Origin: Symsagittifera roscoffensis
Lineage: Eukaryota; Xenacoelomorpha; Acoela; Convolutidae
Direction: 5' to 3'
Length of the DNA stretch: 64,000 nt
NCBI RefSeq assembly: GCF_963678635.1
Contig: NC_087067.1
Span: 4,287,072-4,351,071, forward strand
Shown here: positions 1-9,933 of the stretch, piece by piece
Layout: each line of letters starts with the position of its first letter
Numbering within the stretch: the stretch's first letter is position 1
Notes under the pieces: model-generated
What the model saw: the letters and a program-made list of their open reading frames with translations, nothing else
The model's database searches: none
Told to the model about the DNA's origin: nothing
Made by a program: the position numbers and the translations under genes

Positions 1-160
1 ATTAATGTTTTGTTCCAGTGTCTGTGGCGATGCTATGCGGCCAATGAAGACTCGCTGTCAGTAGCGACTTGGCTCATACACGTGAAGCCCAAAATAGCCC
101 AAAAAAATAACCCCCACCTACATCACAACGACACCAACGCACGCAAGTAAGTGTTAGATG

Positions 161-245
161 CAGGGGCGGTTTTAGAGAGGGGGGATGGTTTCGACCTGAG
201 GGATTCGATCTCTTCCCAGCACAAAGGTTCCCTCCTTTGGTACTT
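161..245 (+). repeat. hAT-like MITE end (copy C)
   Basis: The stretch opens with CAGGGGCGGTTTTAG, followed by a G-rich run and a GGGATTCGAT motif. This matches the ends of the two MITEs in the KCNQ introns (21746-22132 and about 22760-23038). The far end could not be placed; related A/T-rich sequence continues to about 520. No transposase is present. Confidence 0.4.
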
Positions 246-1547
246 TTTACGGCTTGGTTGTGCGAATTAGTCTTGCACAGTATTTCATATACAAAACAGA
301 TTTTGTGAGCGTGAACACGCGGTTGGATGCAATATTTTCTTGATGGCCGGCCAAAATTTTTGTCCTTCAAAAGATATTGTTATATTTTGGGTGTTCAGGG
401 GGCCATCAAATATTTTTGAAAAAACTGGCCAAATAAGGCATTTTTAGGCAGATTTTGGAAAGTTTTCACCAAAAAAAATGCGTTTTTTTGAACCCCCCCC
501 CCCCTAAGTTATTAATTATTAACGCCAACGGCGCTTTTAGAACAATTTTAGGGTCGGTCACCGAAAAATGGATGTCTTTAAAAACTACCAGTCGTTGTAC
601 TTTTTTCACATTACGAGGCCAAACCGTGCACTGGATAGGCGATTAATTTGGTGTGTGTAGGTCGCAGGAATCCAGAGACAAGTCTTTAAACCTGATAAAA
701 ATTTGTCGAAATGATCAAAGAAAATGAAAGAACAAAAGATGAACAGAAGAGATAGCGTCTTGATGCGGAATCTGCCTACAATTCACAGAAAAAAAAACAC
801 AGTTTGGCCTCGTAATGCGCGTCGGAAATTGGTTTTCCGAGGTTCATCAAGACACCATAAAGACCCTGTTTGGCAAATTTTTCTGGGCTGGAAAAAAATG
901 TTCTATGCTGCAGGTCGAAATGAGAAACTTTATAACGGTAGGTCGGTCAAAATTTAGGGTAGATTGGTCAAAAATGGATATCCTTTGAAAAAATTTGGCA
1001 ACCAAAAATTATGGTCCATGAATGTTAGAAACAACCAATCTACTAAATGAAAGTGAATGTCAGCTAAAAAAAACCTATTTAAAATAGTTAGCTCGAGTGA
1101 TTTTAGACAATATTTTTAAAGTTTTTATATTTTACCGCCAATTCAACTTGCGGCGTAAAATAAAATCAAACCCAAAATCATAATCGCAAAGCCTTGATCA
1201 TTTCCAGTTCCCTCGATTGAGTATGATTAAGAGTCAATGAACGTAGTGAAGTTACTTGTATAGGTTTTGATGATCATTTTTTCTGTAACAAGTTTTACAA
1301 TTTAGTCACGCTCAAAGTTTTAGCAATTTCAAAGTAGTTTTGAAAGCAAATTTTTTTGTGTAAAAATCCGAGCGAAAAAAAAATGTTCACCTATTGATCC
1401 AGTTTTCTCAAATTGGATTAGTTTGCTAACAAAAAATTTCAAGATGTTTTTTTGTAGATAACCAAAGAACTTCAAATGGCGTTTTTTCAAAAAAAAGTCT
1501 GTTTTGTTTAAGAGTCGATGAACGCAGTTATAGGACTCTTATAAAGG

Positions 1548-1747
1548 NNNNNNNNNNNNNNNNNNNNNNNNNNNNNNNNNNNNNNNNNNNNNNNNNNNNN
1601 NNNNNNNNNNNNNNNNNNNNNNNNNNNNNNNNNNNNNNNNNNNNNNNNNNNNNNNNNNNNNNNNNNNNNNNNNNNNNNNNNNNNNNNNNNNNNNNNNNNN
1701 NNNNNNNNNNNNNNNNNNNNNNNNNNNNNNNNNNNNNNNNNNNNNNN
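1548..1747. other. Assembly gap (200 N)
   Basis: Exactly 200 undetermined bases. A round number suggests a scaffold gap of nominal size, so the true distance across it is unknown. Confidence 0.99.
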
Positions 1748-1953
1748 ATTTGCCCTCATGTATTGAAAAACGCAAAACATATCATTTGTTTTTTGACGCT
1801 GCGTGTAGAGAGGGTTATCAAAACAAACTTAAAACGTTTTGAATTAACAGAAATGAAACTTTTCGAATCAAAGGTAGTTGTAATTTTCAGGGCTTTGACC
1901 TGATACGAACTGTTTTGTTTGTTTTATCAACAGTACTCAAATACAAACAAGCA

Positions 1954-2644
1954 TAGCCGGTTGCTGTGCAAGTAGCACAAAATTTTCCCACCATATCGTT
2001 AAAAAACTACTGAACAATTTTTTTTTTCAAATTGCCTCGTTTTTGTTTTTGTTGTGATGATAGGTACTAAACAAAATTCTTGAACTTGGATAATAACATT
2101 TGATTTGACAACAAGTGATTCGATTTGATGACAAATTAGTTGCATTTGACAACAAGTTTCAATATGAAAATTTGTATAAAATTTTAAAAAATCAAAGAAA
2201 ATTGAAAAAAAATTTTCGAGCAGTTTTTAATATTTTTTTGTAGAAGTTTTTCTTTGTTCGTAAACTTTTTTACCAGAAAAACGCCAAAATAATTTTCAAT
2301 AACTAAATTCAATTGTGTAAAAGCAAACAATTTTTTTTTATTTTAGGTCGAAAAATAATAGTTATAAGCTTGTTACAAATTAGACGAAAAATCTTTCGCT
2401 CGAAATTAGACTAAAAATCAAAAATTACAAACCGGTTTTTCTTGCTACTGGGAAAACTTTTTTGAAGTTTTTTGATGTCGTTCGAATCATGACTGAAAGC
2501 GCCTCAATTTGATATATCACCTATCCCAGTCCGATGATTAATTGTGTTACGTGATTTTGCGTGGAAAACAAAAAAGTAACAAAACGAGAAAAAACTACAA
2601 CACACCTAAATACAATGTTCCTCCCCATTTTCAATAGTCGGAAC
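1954..2644 (+). repeat. Dispersed repeat family D1, copy a
   Basis: It begins with TAGCCGGTTGCTGTGCAAGT and ends near a GTCGGAAC motif. The same start, middle (GTGTCGTTC-like and GATTTTGCGTG motifs) and end recur at 29272-29872. No coding frame is present, so this is probably a non-autonomous transposon of about 0.6-0.7 kb with indels between copies. Confidence 0.6.
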
Positions 2645-3290
2645 ATTAAGCGTTTTTACAAGGGAAACCAGGTTTTATTATAAAAAGTTGAAGGAAAAGT
2701 TGAACTCAGAGTTATACAGTTTTTACTTCATTTAAAGAATAATTGATGGAACCCAATGTTAAAGGAAGCAAAGTTCGTTTCTGAACCGAATACAAAACTC
2801 TCGGAACCGAAAAGCGAACCATCTCACTGATTCTCTCACAAGTGAGAACCCAAAACAATCAGCCTCACGCCAAGGGTCAATTCGGAGAACACACCCTCAA
2901 TTTTCAACTGCTGGAACAGGGTCATTGGCCTACAATAGACACCATCACAACAGGTAAGAGTCTTATATCCAGAGTTAATTGAGAGCAAAAATAACTTTAT
3001 TTTGATAAAAATTAATTAAATACTTGTTACATAATCAGGAACTGACTTAAGGAGCACACTCCCCACCCCTCACAAAGATTCGAACCCCTCGCCACCCAGT
3101 GGTCTCTCCTTTGGTTTGATGGCTCTTTTCCCCTACCTGCAAAATGTTACTAGTGAAATTTTGTTCACGTTATCCGAATGTTACGAAAATTGGCATGCGA
3201 ATTAATTAGGCCATGCCAAACATTTATAGTCTTCATGATTAACCTTGTACAGTTCCTCGTTACAACATAAAAATGATGCTTATGTGAGGT

Positions 3291-3305
3291 GGGGGGGGGG
3301 GGGGG
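3291..3305 (+). repeat. G15 homopolymer
   Basis: Fifteen consecutive G, followed by TTTGAGG. It lies about 225 bp outside the retroelement's 3' LTR. Such runs are length-unstable and can form G-quadruplexes. Confidence 0.95.
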
Positions 3306-3525
3306 TTTGAGGAAGAAGAGCCGATTTGCCGATTTGACTTCAATACTGATATATTCTTATTTTGAGAAGCACGCGCCGACAAAATGCAATTTTTGCACGC
3401 ATCTATGCCTTTCAGGCCAGTTTTTTTTTCCAAGTTTTTGCCTGGATTTTTATTGTGTTTTAAAAAAGCTCGGAAAATTATTTTGAAAAAAAACCTGAAA
3501 AAAAAAGCAAAACTTTAAATCAAAA

Positions 3526-3529
3526 CTTG
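3526..3529. repeat. Target-site duplication CTTG (left)
   Basis: CTTG directly abuts the LTR here and again at 21402-21405. Four bases is usual for Ty3/gypsy-type integration. If the LTR is taken as two bases shorter at its other end, a 5-bp duplication ACTTG is also possible; the 4-bp reading is preferred because it leaves TG...CA LTR ends. Confidence 0.75.
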
Positions 3530-3939
3530 TGAGTTAGTACCGAGTTGGTTAACTCATAGAGTAATTTCGGATAGGGTACACCGTCTGCTCGTCACGCTAT
3601 CTTATTTTCGGCCGGATAGATTCGTGCAACTTCTTAGTCTAATACCGATCCTAATCTTACTCTTATACTATCTAGTCTCAGGTTGTTTAACTAGTCTCTG
3701 CTAGGCTCAATAGATCTAGGGTATACTGGTTTATTGCGGCTGCTGAAGTGCTCGGGAGAGTCCAACTAATTTCTAAGTTAAATTCAAATCTCTCTGGTGC
3801 TGAAATTACAAGTAACTTCAGCACTTACAAATAAGTGGGTTGTTAGTTAGATGGATCATGATTGGTTAATATTAAATACTTTACATTGGTAAAATATCTA
3901 AATTATCCAATCATAAAATGTAGTTTAGATCAGGTTCCA
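3530..3939 (-). repeat. 3' LTR of giant retroelement (410 bp)
   Basis: The 410 bp appear identical to 20992-21401 on visual comparison. On the sense (-) strand the LTR starts TGGAACC and ends CTAACTCA, so it has canonical TG...CA ends. It contains a sense AATAAA (plus-strand TTTATT at 3730-3735) and a TATAAGA-like box. Since the coding frames run on the - strand, this low-coordinate copy is the 3' LTR. Identity of the two LTRs means little time since insertion, barring gene conversion. Confidence 0.95.
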
Positions 3940-5512
3940 CCCATCCGGGTTTTACAGAGTTTTTTAGAATAGTTCTTCTGCAATTCGAAGGATGGATGAT
4001 GGACGTTGGTGTTTGGCGAACATCTTATTTCTTCTGTTTCCTTTTTATTAAAGAAGTTCCAGGAAGCTGGAGTTAGAGACATAAGACGTTGTGTCTTCTA
4101 ATGACAACGACTAAGTCTTTGCAACAAACTCAAATCTGATTTCAGAATGGTTTGCTATGTCAGGTTTTTCTGTTCTGCGTGGAGATTGTGCGTGGAGGGG
4201 ATGCCTGGTTACTCGGATCTGTACGTATACTTGAACATCGAGGTGGTCATTGGTCTAGTTCAATGAAGTCCTTTTCTGCGAAGTCAAGTCGTACTCTAAA
4301 TCCTTTGAGTTGTGATTGTGAGTGGCATATCGATTGTGGTTGGTCATTCCCTCTCGAGTGTAGTGGGGTCGTTTTGTCTTTAGATGTTCGTCCTTGGTGT
4401 TGTATTCTGATCTATGTATTGCATAATGTAATTTACATTTTATAAAACATTTATTAGTTTAATATTTTTTAATTATGATTTTAGTTAGTTGTTTTCACAA
4501 AAGCTTTTTGTTTTAGTTCGGTTATTTTGAAGAGTTACTCACACTTGAGTAGCTCTTATTAAAAATAGAGGTGTGGTCACAAAGCGTGGATGTAGCGCGG
4601 TGGGTTAGGCCGGCTATAGAGCATGCTCAGGACGTCCTTCCTGGTGGGTTAGGCCAGGAGTGGGAGTATGATTTCATGCGGTTTTTGTGAGGGGTCCTGT
4701 TATGTGACAACGTTTTATGTTGGGTTTGTTGTGGTTTTTCTTATGTCTTGTTGGTTATGTTCTTTTTCCAAAAATCAAATTGTTCGTGGTATGGGTTTGT
4801 CTTTCGACTTTTTTGTGTTTTATTATTTCTTTCTTAGACTTTATAATAGTCTTCAAAAGAATAAATTATCCAGTTTTAAACTGGGTTAATCCGGTTTGGG
4901 TACCGTTGGTTTCCTTTTCTTAGTCATGCTGTTATTCTATGATTTGTGGTATTTAGTAAGCTGCGTTGGTTAGTTTTGTTTAGTATATGATTCCTTTCCA
5001 ACCGGGTTAAAGGAAGGTTTGAAACATGTTATTATATGTTAGAGTTGTTGAGTGTGAAAACTTGAAACTGAAATTCATTATTTTAAACAATTCTTCGTGG
5101 GCGAGCTGTGCGAGTGTGGATAGAATTTCTGTGCGAATGAATGAGAATATCAAAAGGTTAGTACTGCATTTGCATTTTATTAATTTACTGCATAGAATTT
5201 GGAAATTTACTGCTAGTTATGGGGGAATTTTAAGTTACAAATTTTCATTATAATTAGGTTTACTGCTTGTGGGGAAAATTTTAAAAATGAATTTACTGCA
5301 TTGGTATTAAATTTATAAATTTATAAGTGTAAGGTATTAATAGAATTTTTTGAAATCTGTTTGATGAAATTTGCGATTTTTATTTGTCTTTTGTGGTTTT
5401 TGTAGGTGATCGTCGGATGAAGGCTAAAAATCTAAAGAAAACATGAATAAAGTATGGTGAGTTTTTTAATATTTTAATTAGTTAGTATATTCATTTAATT
5501 CATACTTACCTG
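3940..5512 (-). other. Non-coding 3' region of the retroelement
   Basis: About 1.57 kb between the stop of the 601-aa ORF and the 3' LTR. No credible sense frame was seen. It contains a 13-bp direct repeat, GGTGGGTTAGGCC, at 4599-4611 and 4643-4655, the second inside a TCCTGG/CCAGGA hairpin, and several TTTACTGC motifs at 5160-5310. A purine-rich sense tract lies at about 4025-4050. Directly before the LTR the sense strand reads CCGGATGGG, a weak polypurine tract. A cis-acting RNA role (transport, packaging, second-strand priming) is possible but unproven. Confidence 0.5.
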
Positions 5513-7318
5513 TTAGTCGTCGGGGAAAAAACCGTGGGGGAAGATGTCGTGAATTAGTTCTGAAGTTGTTAGTAGTTTAGCTAAGATGCGGATGATATTT
5601 TTAGTCTGAAGCAGTGGCCAAAGCAATTGGAGTGCCTTGATAGTGGTTAGTTCTTCAGTGCCAACTGCAAACTCATAAGGTGTGTTTTGGATTAGATTAT
5701 ATAATTTGTGATTGAATTTAGTGTTGTGGATGAATTCTAAAATTGGGATTTCTATAGGTTGTACAAACTCGTGCGGGATAAGGAAGGGTCGGGATTCTTC
5801 GGCGTTGAAGGTCTTGGTGATGGGACAGAAGATGTACATTTGGGTTATGGGGTCATAATTACGAAGAATACCATGGAGGTTAGTGTCTTTAATACAATAT
5901 GTGAAATTTAGGAAAAATGGTGAAGTGTATTTGGAATTAATGAATTGAAAACGATGGTGTGGTTGTCTAGAGGGTGTGTGTAGGTCAAAGTGATTTTGGA
6001 TGAAGCGATAATAACTATATGTGTGGGTTTGTTTAGTGCGCAACATAATATCGTGTGAGCAGTGTAAATCTCTTTCGTGTGGTGCAAGGAAATGAAAGGT
6101 TAGTGAAAATATTTGGAAGCGTTCTTTAAAACTTTCGTATGCTTGTGTGTCTGTTAGTGCTTCTGAAATAATGTGATCAAACTTTCGGTCGAAGATGTTT
6201 AGTGTAAATATATATGGTGTCTTGATGAAAAATTTCTCGGTAATTTGTGGATTAGCGAAGCGATCGTCGTCTAAGAATTGATCTTGGTTAGCTCTGATGA
6301 TGTTGTGATTATAGTATTCAAGTGTATATTCGTTAGCTCTAGGTGCAGTGTGTGTTTTTAGTGATTTTTTATATCCAACGTAAGTAAATTGTCTAGCGGT
6401 TAGTGGTGTAGTGAGTCGATATAGCATGTCCGTATTTCGCTCTATATCGATGTGAGTGTTAGATAAAGGTAAGCAAAGAGGATTAGTAAAATGATAATAT
6501 GAGGTCCAAGAGAGAGTGGGCATTAAAACGTATTCATCTACAAAGTTGCGTGTTTCGTTAGTGTCGTGGGGGGTGTTTAAGGTGTATTGTGGGAATGAGG
6601 GTAAGGTGATGGCTAAAAATTCTTTTGTGTTAGTATGCTTGGGGTGGTTGATGTATTCACGGGCTGTTCCTGGTTTTGCTGGGAAAGGATGGTTGGGGAA
6701 CTTTCTTTTAAAAGTGCGGTAAGCTCTATTAGTGTTGAGTGAAGATTCAGTTGATGTGGATGATGGTGCTAATGATTCAGTATAATTTGAAGAGGGTGTA
6801 GGGGTAGGGGGGTTGGATGAATTTATTGTGGAGGAGATTTGGTTTATGGTTGGGGTATTAAGGTGGTAGGGTTGTTGTTGAAGGGTAATAAAATTATCTA
6901 GCTCTGGGGAGATTCGGGGGGTGTCTGGAGAATGAGATGATTGGTCAGAATGGTATGAGGAGTAGGTTGGGGTAACTTGGGAAGCATAAGAGGGTGTGGG
7001 AGTGATTGGGTCAGGGTTATTGGATAATATGGGTTGAAAAGGGGGTTGAGAAAAATTAGAAGAGTTATGAAAATTATTGGATGGGGATGGTTCTGAGTCG
7101 GCAAATTCATCGGGGGTTTCAATATTCGGGTTATTGAGTTGTGAGATGGAATATAAAACTGAGATGTGTGAATTAGTGTCGGAATTCATGCCTGATGTTA
7201 CATTACTAGATGGAAAATCGGGTGGCGGAAAAGCAAAAAGTGGTATTATTGGGATTGGAGAGGTAAGATTGGTTGGGTGGGAATTTGATCGGTGTAGTGA
7301 TCCAAGTTGGCGGCTCAT
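5513..7318 (-). CDS. Unknown 601-aa retroelement protein, last ORF
   Basis: I do not recognise this protein. Residues 1 to about 200 are Ser/Thr/Pro/Asn-rich and look disordered. Residues from about 205 to 601 look globular, rich in aromatic residues, His and Asn, with no obvious signal peptide or transmembrane segment and no nucleic-acid-binding or DDE motif that I can see. Its ATG overlaps the stop of the glycoprotein ORF in the 4-base string ATGA (7315-7318), a classic arrangement for termination-reinitiation, so it is probably translated from the same mRNA. It could be a matrix-like, accessory or regulatory protein. The frame is intact over 1.8 kb, which implies selection until recently. 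Function unknown; that it is a real gene is well supported. Confidence 0.8.
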   Translation of the reverse strand: MSRQLGSLHRSNSHPTNLTSPIPIIPLFAFPPPDFPSSNVTSGMNSDTNSHISVLYSISQLNNPNIETPDEFADSEPSPSNNFHNSSNFSQPPFQPILSNNPDPITPTPSYASQVTPTYSSYHSDQSSHSPDTPRISPELDNFITLQQQPYHLNTPTINQISSTINSSNPPTPTPSSNYTESLAPSSTSTESSLNTNRAYRTFKRKFPNHPFPAKPGTAREYINHPKHTNTKEFLAITLPSFPQYTLNTPHDTNETRNFVDEYVLMPTLSWTSYYHFTNPLCLPLSNTHIDIERNTDMLYRLTTPLTARQFTYVGYKKSLKTHTAPRANEYTLEYYNHNIIRANQDQFLDDDRFANPQITEKFFIKTPYIFTLNIFDRKFDHIISEALTDTQAYESFKERFQIFSLTFHFLAPHERDLHCSHDIMLRTKQTHTYSYYRFIQNHFDLHTPSRQPHHRFQFINSKYTSPFFLNFTYCIKDTNLHGILRNYDPITQMYIFCPITKTFNAEESRPFLIPHEFVQPIEIPILEFIHNTKFNHKLYNLIQNTPYEFAVGTEELTTIKALQLLWPLLQTKNIIRILAKLLTTSELIHDIFPHGFFPDD

Positions 7319-9933
7319 CGTGGGCTAAAAAAATGATTATTTTGAGACTGAAAAGCGGTGGTATGGGGTTGTTCAATAATTTGTTCATAAGTATTTTGAT
7401 CTTGTGACTGGTGTGTCATTATATGTTGGATGGGACTTTGTGATGTGGTGAGTCGAAAATTTGGATTATGTGTGATGGCTAAATTTCGAAAATTTCGTGG
7501 GGCTAGGGATAGTGGATGGTTATTTGGTAGGGGTGGTAATTGTGGTGCCGTTGGCGTTATGTCTACATTGTTATGTTCTTCGTCGTATGTATTTTGTCGT
7601 GTTGCTATTTTTGTGTTATATTCCTTTATTTGTGCGTCTAAAAGAATTTTGTTTATAGATGTAGAAAAGATTCCAAAAAATCCTGCAAAGAGTATGCGTG
7701 CTACACTTGCTTGTCGATTGACTTGTGTGTGTATAGCACATGTGTTGTAGATTCCTTTTAAAAGTGAGAAAAGAAATCCAATAAAGTTAAACATTGCGTA
7801 TAAAATAGTCAATTTTTCTAAGATGTAGTAGGGCCATCCTAGAAAATCGAGGATCTCATTTTTGAGTGTAACAAAGCTAAAAATGTTAATTGGTGATATA
7901 TCTTGGGGACGGTATTTTTCACCGTTTAGATATATATAATCTTTAATGTCTTTAAAATATCCGCTATAGTCTTGCGTGTAGATATCGGCAAATCCTGCGG
8001 TTTCTGCAAGTTTGCGTAAATTTTGGTCTATTGATTGTCTTTGTATAGTGTCCATTTGTGTTAATAATTCTTGAAATTGTTGTGTTCTAATGTGATGTTG
8101 AATATCTGATTTTGAATAGATTCCTATTGATTGTAAGTCTATATTTGGGTTTCGAGCAATAGCGCGAATGCTTTCTGGTGAAAATTTTTTGAGTGATTGC
8201 ATTAATGTGGGATATGGAGTGAGAAGATAATATTTATTTTCATCAGGGTTTAGTTTTACTACATTGTGGCTGTTTTCTGATCCACATGGGACTGCGGTAT
8301 CCCAGAAATAGGTTCTTCGTGAAAGTGTATCCACGAAATGTACTTTATTCTTATAAAAGATAGGGATTCTTTTATAACATCGTTTATCTTCAAAAACGTA
8401 TAGTGGTGATATTTTTTTAGTACAAGTATAAAACCATAAGATGTTTCCTTCATAGTCTAAAAAATTTGATCTATTTCCAGATAATAAGTATCCTGCATAG
8501 GGTATTTTTAATACTGCTAGTGCAAGTGATTGTAATATTTGTGTTCGTTCTAATTCGCATAGTTGGTGTAGTGTTTCTAATTCGGAGAGTGACATTTCTT
8601 GAAAAATTCGGCTAATTGTATAATCTAGTTTCATATCTAAATGAATATCATAGTGGATATTACCGAAATATGTAGTATTCATTAGTGATAATTCTTGTAA
8701 GCGTGTGCTTCTGGTGTCATGGGGTTTTAGATGTCCACCAGGTTGTCCGTTGCTTTTTTCAAAATTAACTGGTATATAGGATGTTCCTTCGTTTAGAGGA
8801 TGACCTGTGGCATATGGGTCGATTTTTACTTTTCCAGTGGTCATGTCGAATCCTTTTTCGTATTCAACTAATATCTCGGAGTATTGTGTTTTGTGAAGTG
8901 GGTTTCTGTATTTACATGCAAGTTCTGTTTCTTGATATATTTGAAAACGTGTCAATTTATTTTCTATATTGTCTATGTTTCTAAAATTAGAACTTAGTTT
9001 TCGTGATGGATGGACTTGTTCATATGGAATTGATTGTATAAAATATTTTTCGTGAAATTTTATCATGCGAGCGTGTATTTTTGCTACTTGAAATGTTGTA
9101 CATGTATCTTCGGGGAACCAAACAATTGTTGCTTGCGTTCTCGTTGTAGGGTCGCAATAACCTTGATCATTTTTACAAGGTAATCGGATTCCTTGATAGA
9201 TCATTGTATTATCTGATAAATCTCGTGTTAGTTGTATTTTTTCGAGTTGTATTTTCCAATCGAAAAACATTATTTCTTGGTATCCTTTATTTTTTGTGTC
9301 TGCTTTGCAGTTTGATGGGTCATTTATACCAATGTGTGGTATCCAATGTTTATCGTGTAGGTCATAGGTTAATCGTCCGTGTGCGCCGTTATACGGGTAT
9401 TTTTCGTCTAGTTTTATATGTCCTTGGTGTCTTTCAAGTTGTGATTGATGTACAGAGTCTGGAAAAACTTGAAAATTAACTAACTTTCTTTGGGAGTTTT
9501 TATTTCGTGTGATGTTTAGTCTAAGTAATTCATTTTTACAATCGTCGGGATTGAGATGTAAAAGACGTTCTATATTACTTTGATAGAATGATTCATGGTC
9601 AAGTCGGTTTTTGTTTCCGTTCGAGACTTGTGAACAATGTACTTTCTTTTCGGAAAATGTTGCTGTGAATTTATAACCTGTAACTGTTGTTGCTCGGGCT
9701 TTTGAATAGAGTGTTGCTATTACATCTGTGGTTTCTATAGCTTGTGGTTCTGTTTCACATTGTGATACTTGATTTATTGCATATTTATGTAGTGTTTTTT
9801 GTTCATTTTCTTCACAATCGTAATGTGTTACTAATAAATCTTGTGGTCCTGTACGAGGGGAAGGGTTTATGTTTTGATTTGAGATTACTAGAAAAAGGAG
9901 TTGGAGAAAAATTAATAATTTTAGAATATACAT
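7315..9933 (-). CDS. env: Envelope-like transmembrane glycoprotein (chuvirus-like class)
   Basis: This 872-aa protein starts with a hydrophobic signal peptide (about residues 1-18). A Cys-containing ectodomain follows, with an early HYDCEENE motif and several NXS/T sites. Around residues 500-560 there is a segment with the pattern CYKRIP...FVDTLSRR...VPC. Hydrophobic stretches near residues 700-722 and 738-760 are likely the membrane anchor, followed by a polar Pro/Gln-rich tail of about 100 residues. An early YDC motif, then a CY..(I/V)P...FVD..(T/S)R...PC segment and a C-terminal anchor, is the layout I know from chuvirus-type (mononegavirus) glycoproteins captured by some arthropod LTR elements. 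This is pattern recognition, not a search result. Such a protein would mediate membrane fusion. Its start overlaps the end of the ATG-less frame by 13 nt, and its end overlaps the 601-aa ORF. Confidence 0.72.
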   Translation of the reverse strand: MYILKLLIFLQLLFLVISNQNINPSPRTGPQDLLVTHYDCEENEQKTLHKYAINQVSQCETEPQAIETTDVIATLYSKARATTVTGYKFTATFSEKKVHCSQVSNGNKNRLDHESFYQSNIERLLHLNPDDCKNELLRLNITRNKNSQRKLVNFQVFPDSVHQSQLERHQGHIKLDEKYPYNGAHGRLTYDLHDKHWIPHIGINDPSNCKADTKNKGYQEIMFFDWKIQLEKIQLTRDLSDNTMIYQGIRLPCKNDQGYCDPTTRTQATIVWFPEDTCTTFQVAKIHARMIKFHEKYFIQSIPYEQVHPSRKLSSNFRNIDNIENKLTRFQIYQETELACKYRNPLHKTQYSEILVEYEKGFDMTTGKVKIDPYATGHPLNEGTSYIPVNFEKSNGQPGGHLKPHDTRSTRLQELSLMNTTYFGNIHYDIHLDMKLDYTISRIFQEMSLSELETLHQLCELERTQILQSLALAVLKIPYAGYLLSGNRSNFLDYEGNILWFYTCTKKISPLYVFEDKRCYKRIPIFYKNKVHFVDTLSRRTYFWDTAVPCGSENSHNVVKLNPDENKYYLLTPYPTLMQSLKKFSPESIRAIARNPNIDLQSIGIYSKSDIQHHIRTQQFQELLTQMDTIQRQSIDQNLRKLAETAGFADIYTQDYSGYFKDIKDYIYLNGEKYRPQDISPINIFSFVTLKNEILDFLGWPYYILEKLTILYAMFNFIGFLFSLLKGIYNTCAIHTQVNRQASVARILFAGFFGIFSTSINKILLDAQIKEYNTKIATRQNTYDEEHNNVDITPTAPQLPPLPNNHPLSLAPRNFRNLAITHNPNFRLTTSQSPIQHIMTHQSQDQNTYEQIIEQPHTTAFQSQNNHFFSPR

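Larger units (their letters stand above)
1..3529. other. Gene-free repeat-rich stretch, presumed KCNQ intron
   Basis: No coding exon is recognisable on either strand. The stretch holds a hAT-like MITE end near 161, a C13-like run near 490, the assembly gap at 1548-1747, one copy of a dispersed repeat at 1954-2644, and a run of 15 G at 3291-3305. Because the last KCNQ exons lie on the other side of the retroelement, this is probably intron of the same gene, but no upstream KCNQ exon is visible, so that is inference. Confidence 0.5.

Noticed and set aside
1508..1780. Open frames across the N run
   Set aside because: They are open only because N codons cannot be stops.
4152..5253. Four + strand ORFs of 68-97 codons in the retroelement 3' region
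   Set aside because: Antisense, Cys/Phe-rich chance frames without motif.
5513..7318. 601-aa ORF as the missing integrase
   Set aside because: No HHCC finger and no spaced D, D, E pattern with family context could be found.
6516..7750. Several + strand ORFs opposite env and the 601-aa ORF
   Set aside because: They lie antisense to intact sense frames and show no domain; they reflect the low stop density of G/T-rich DNA.
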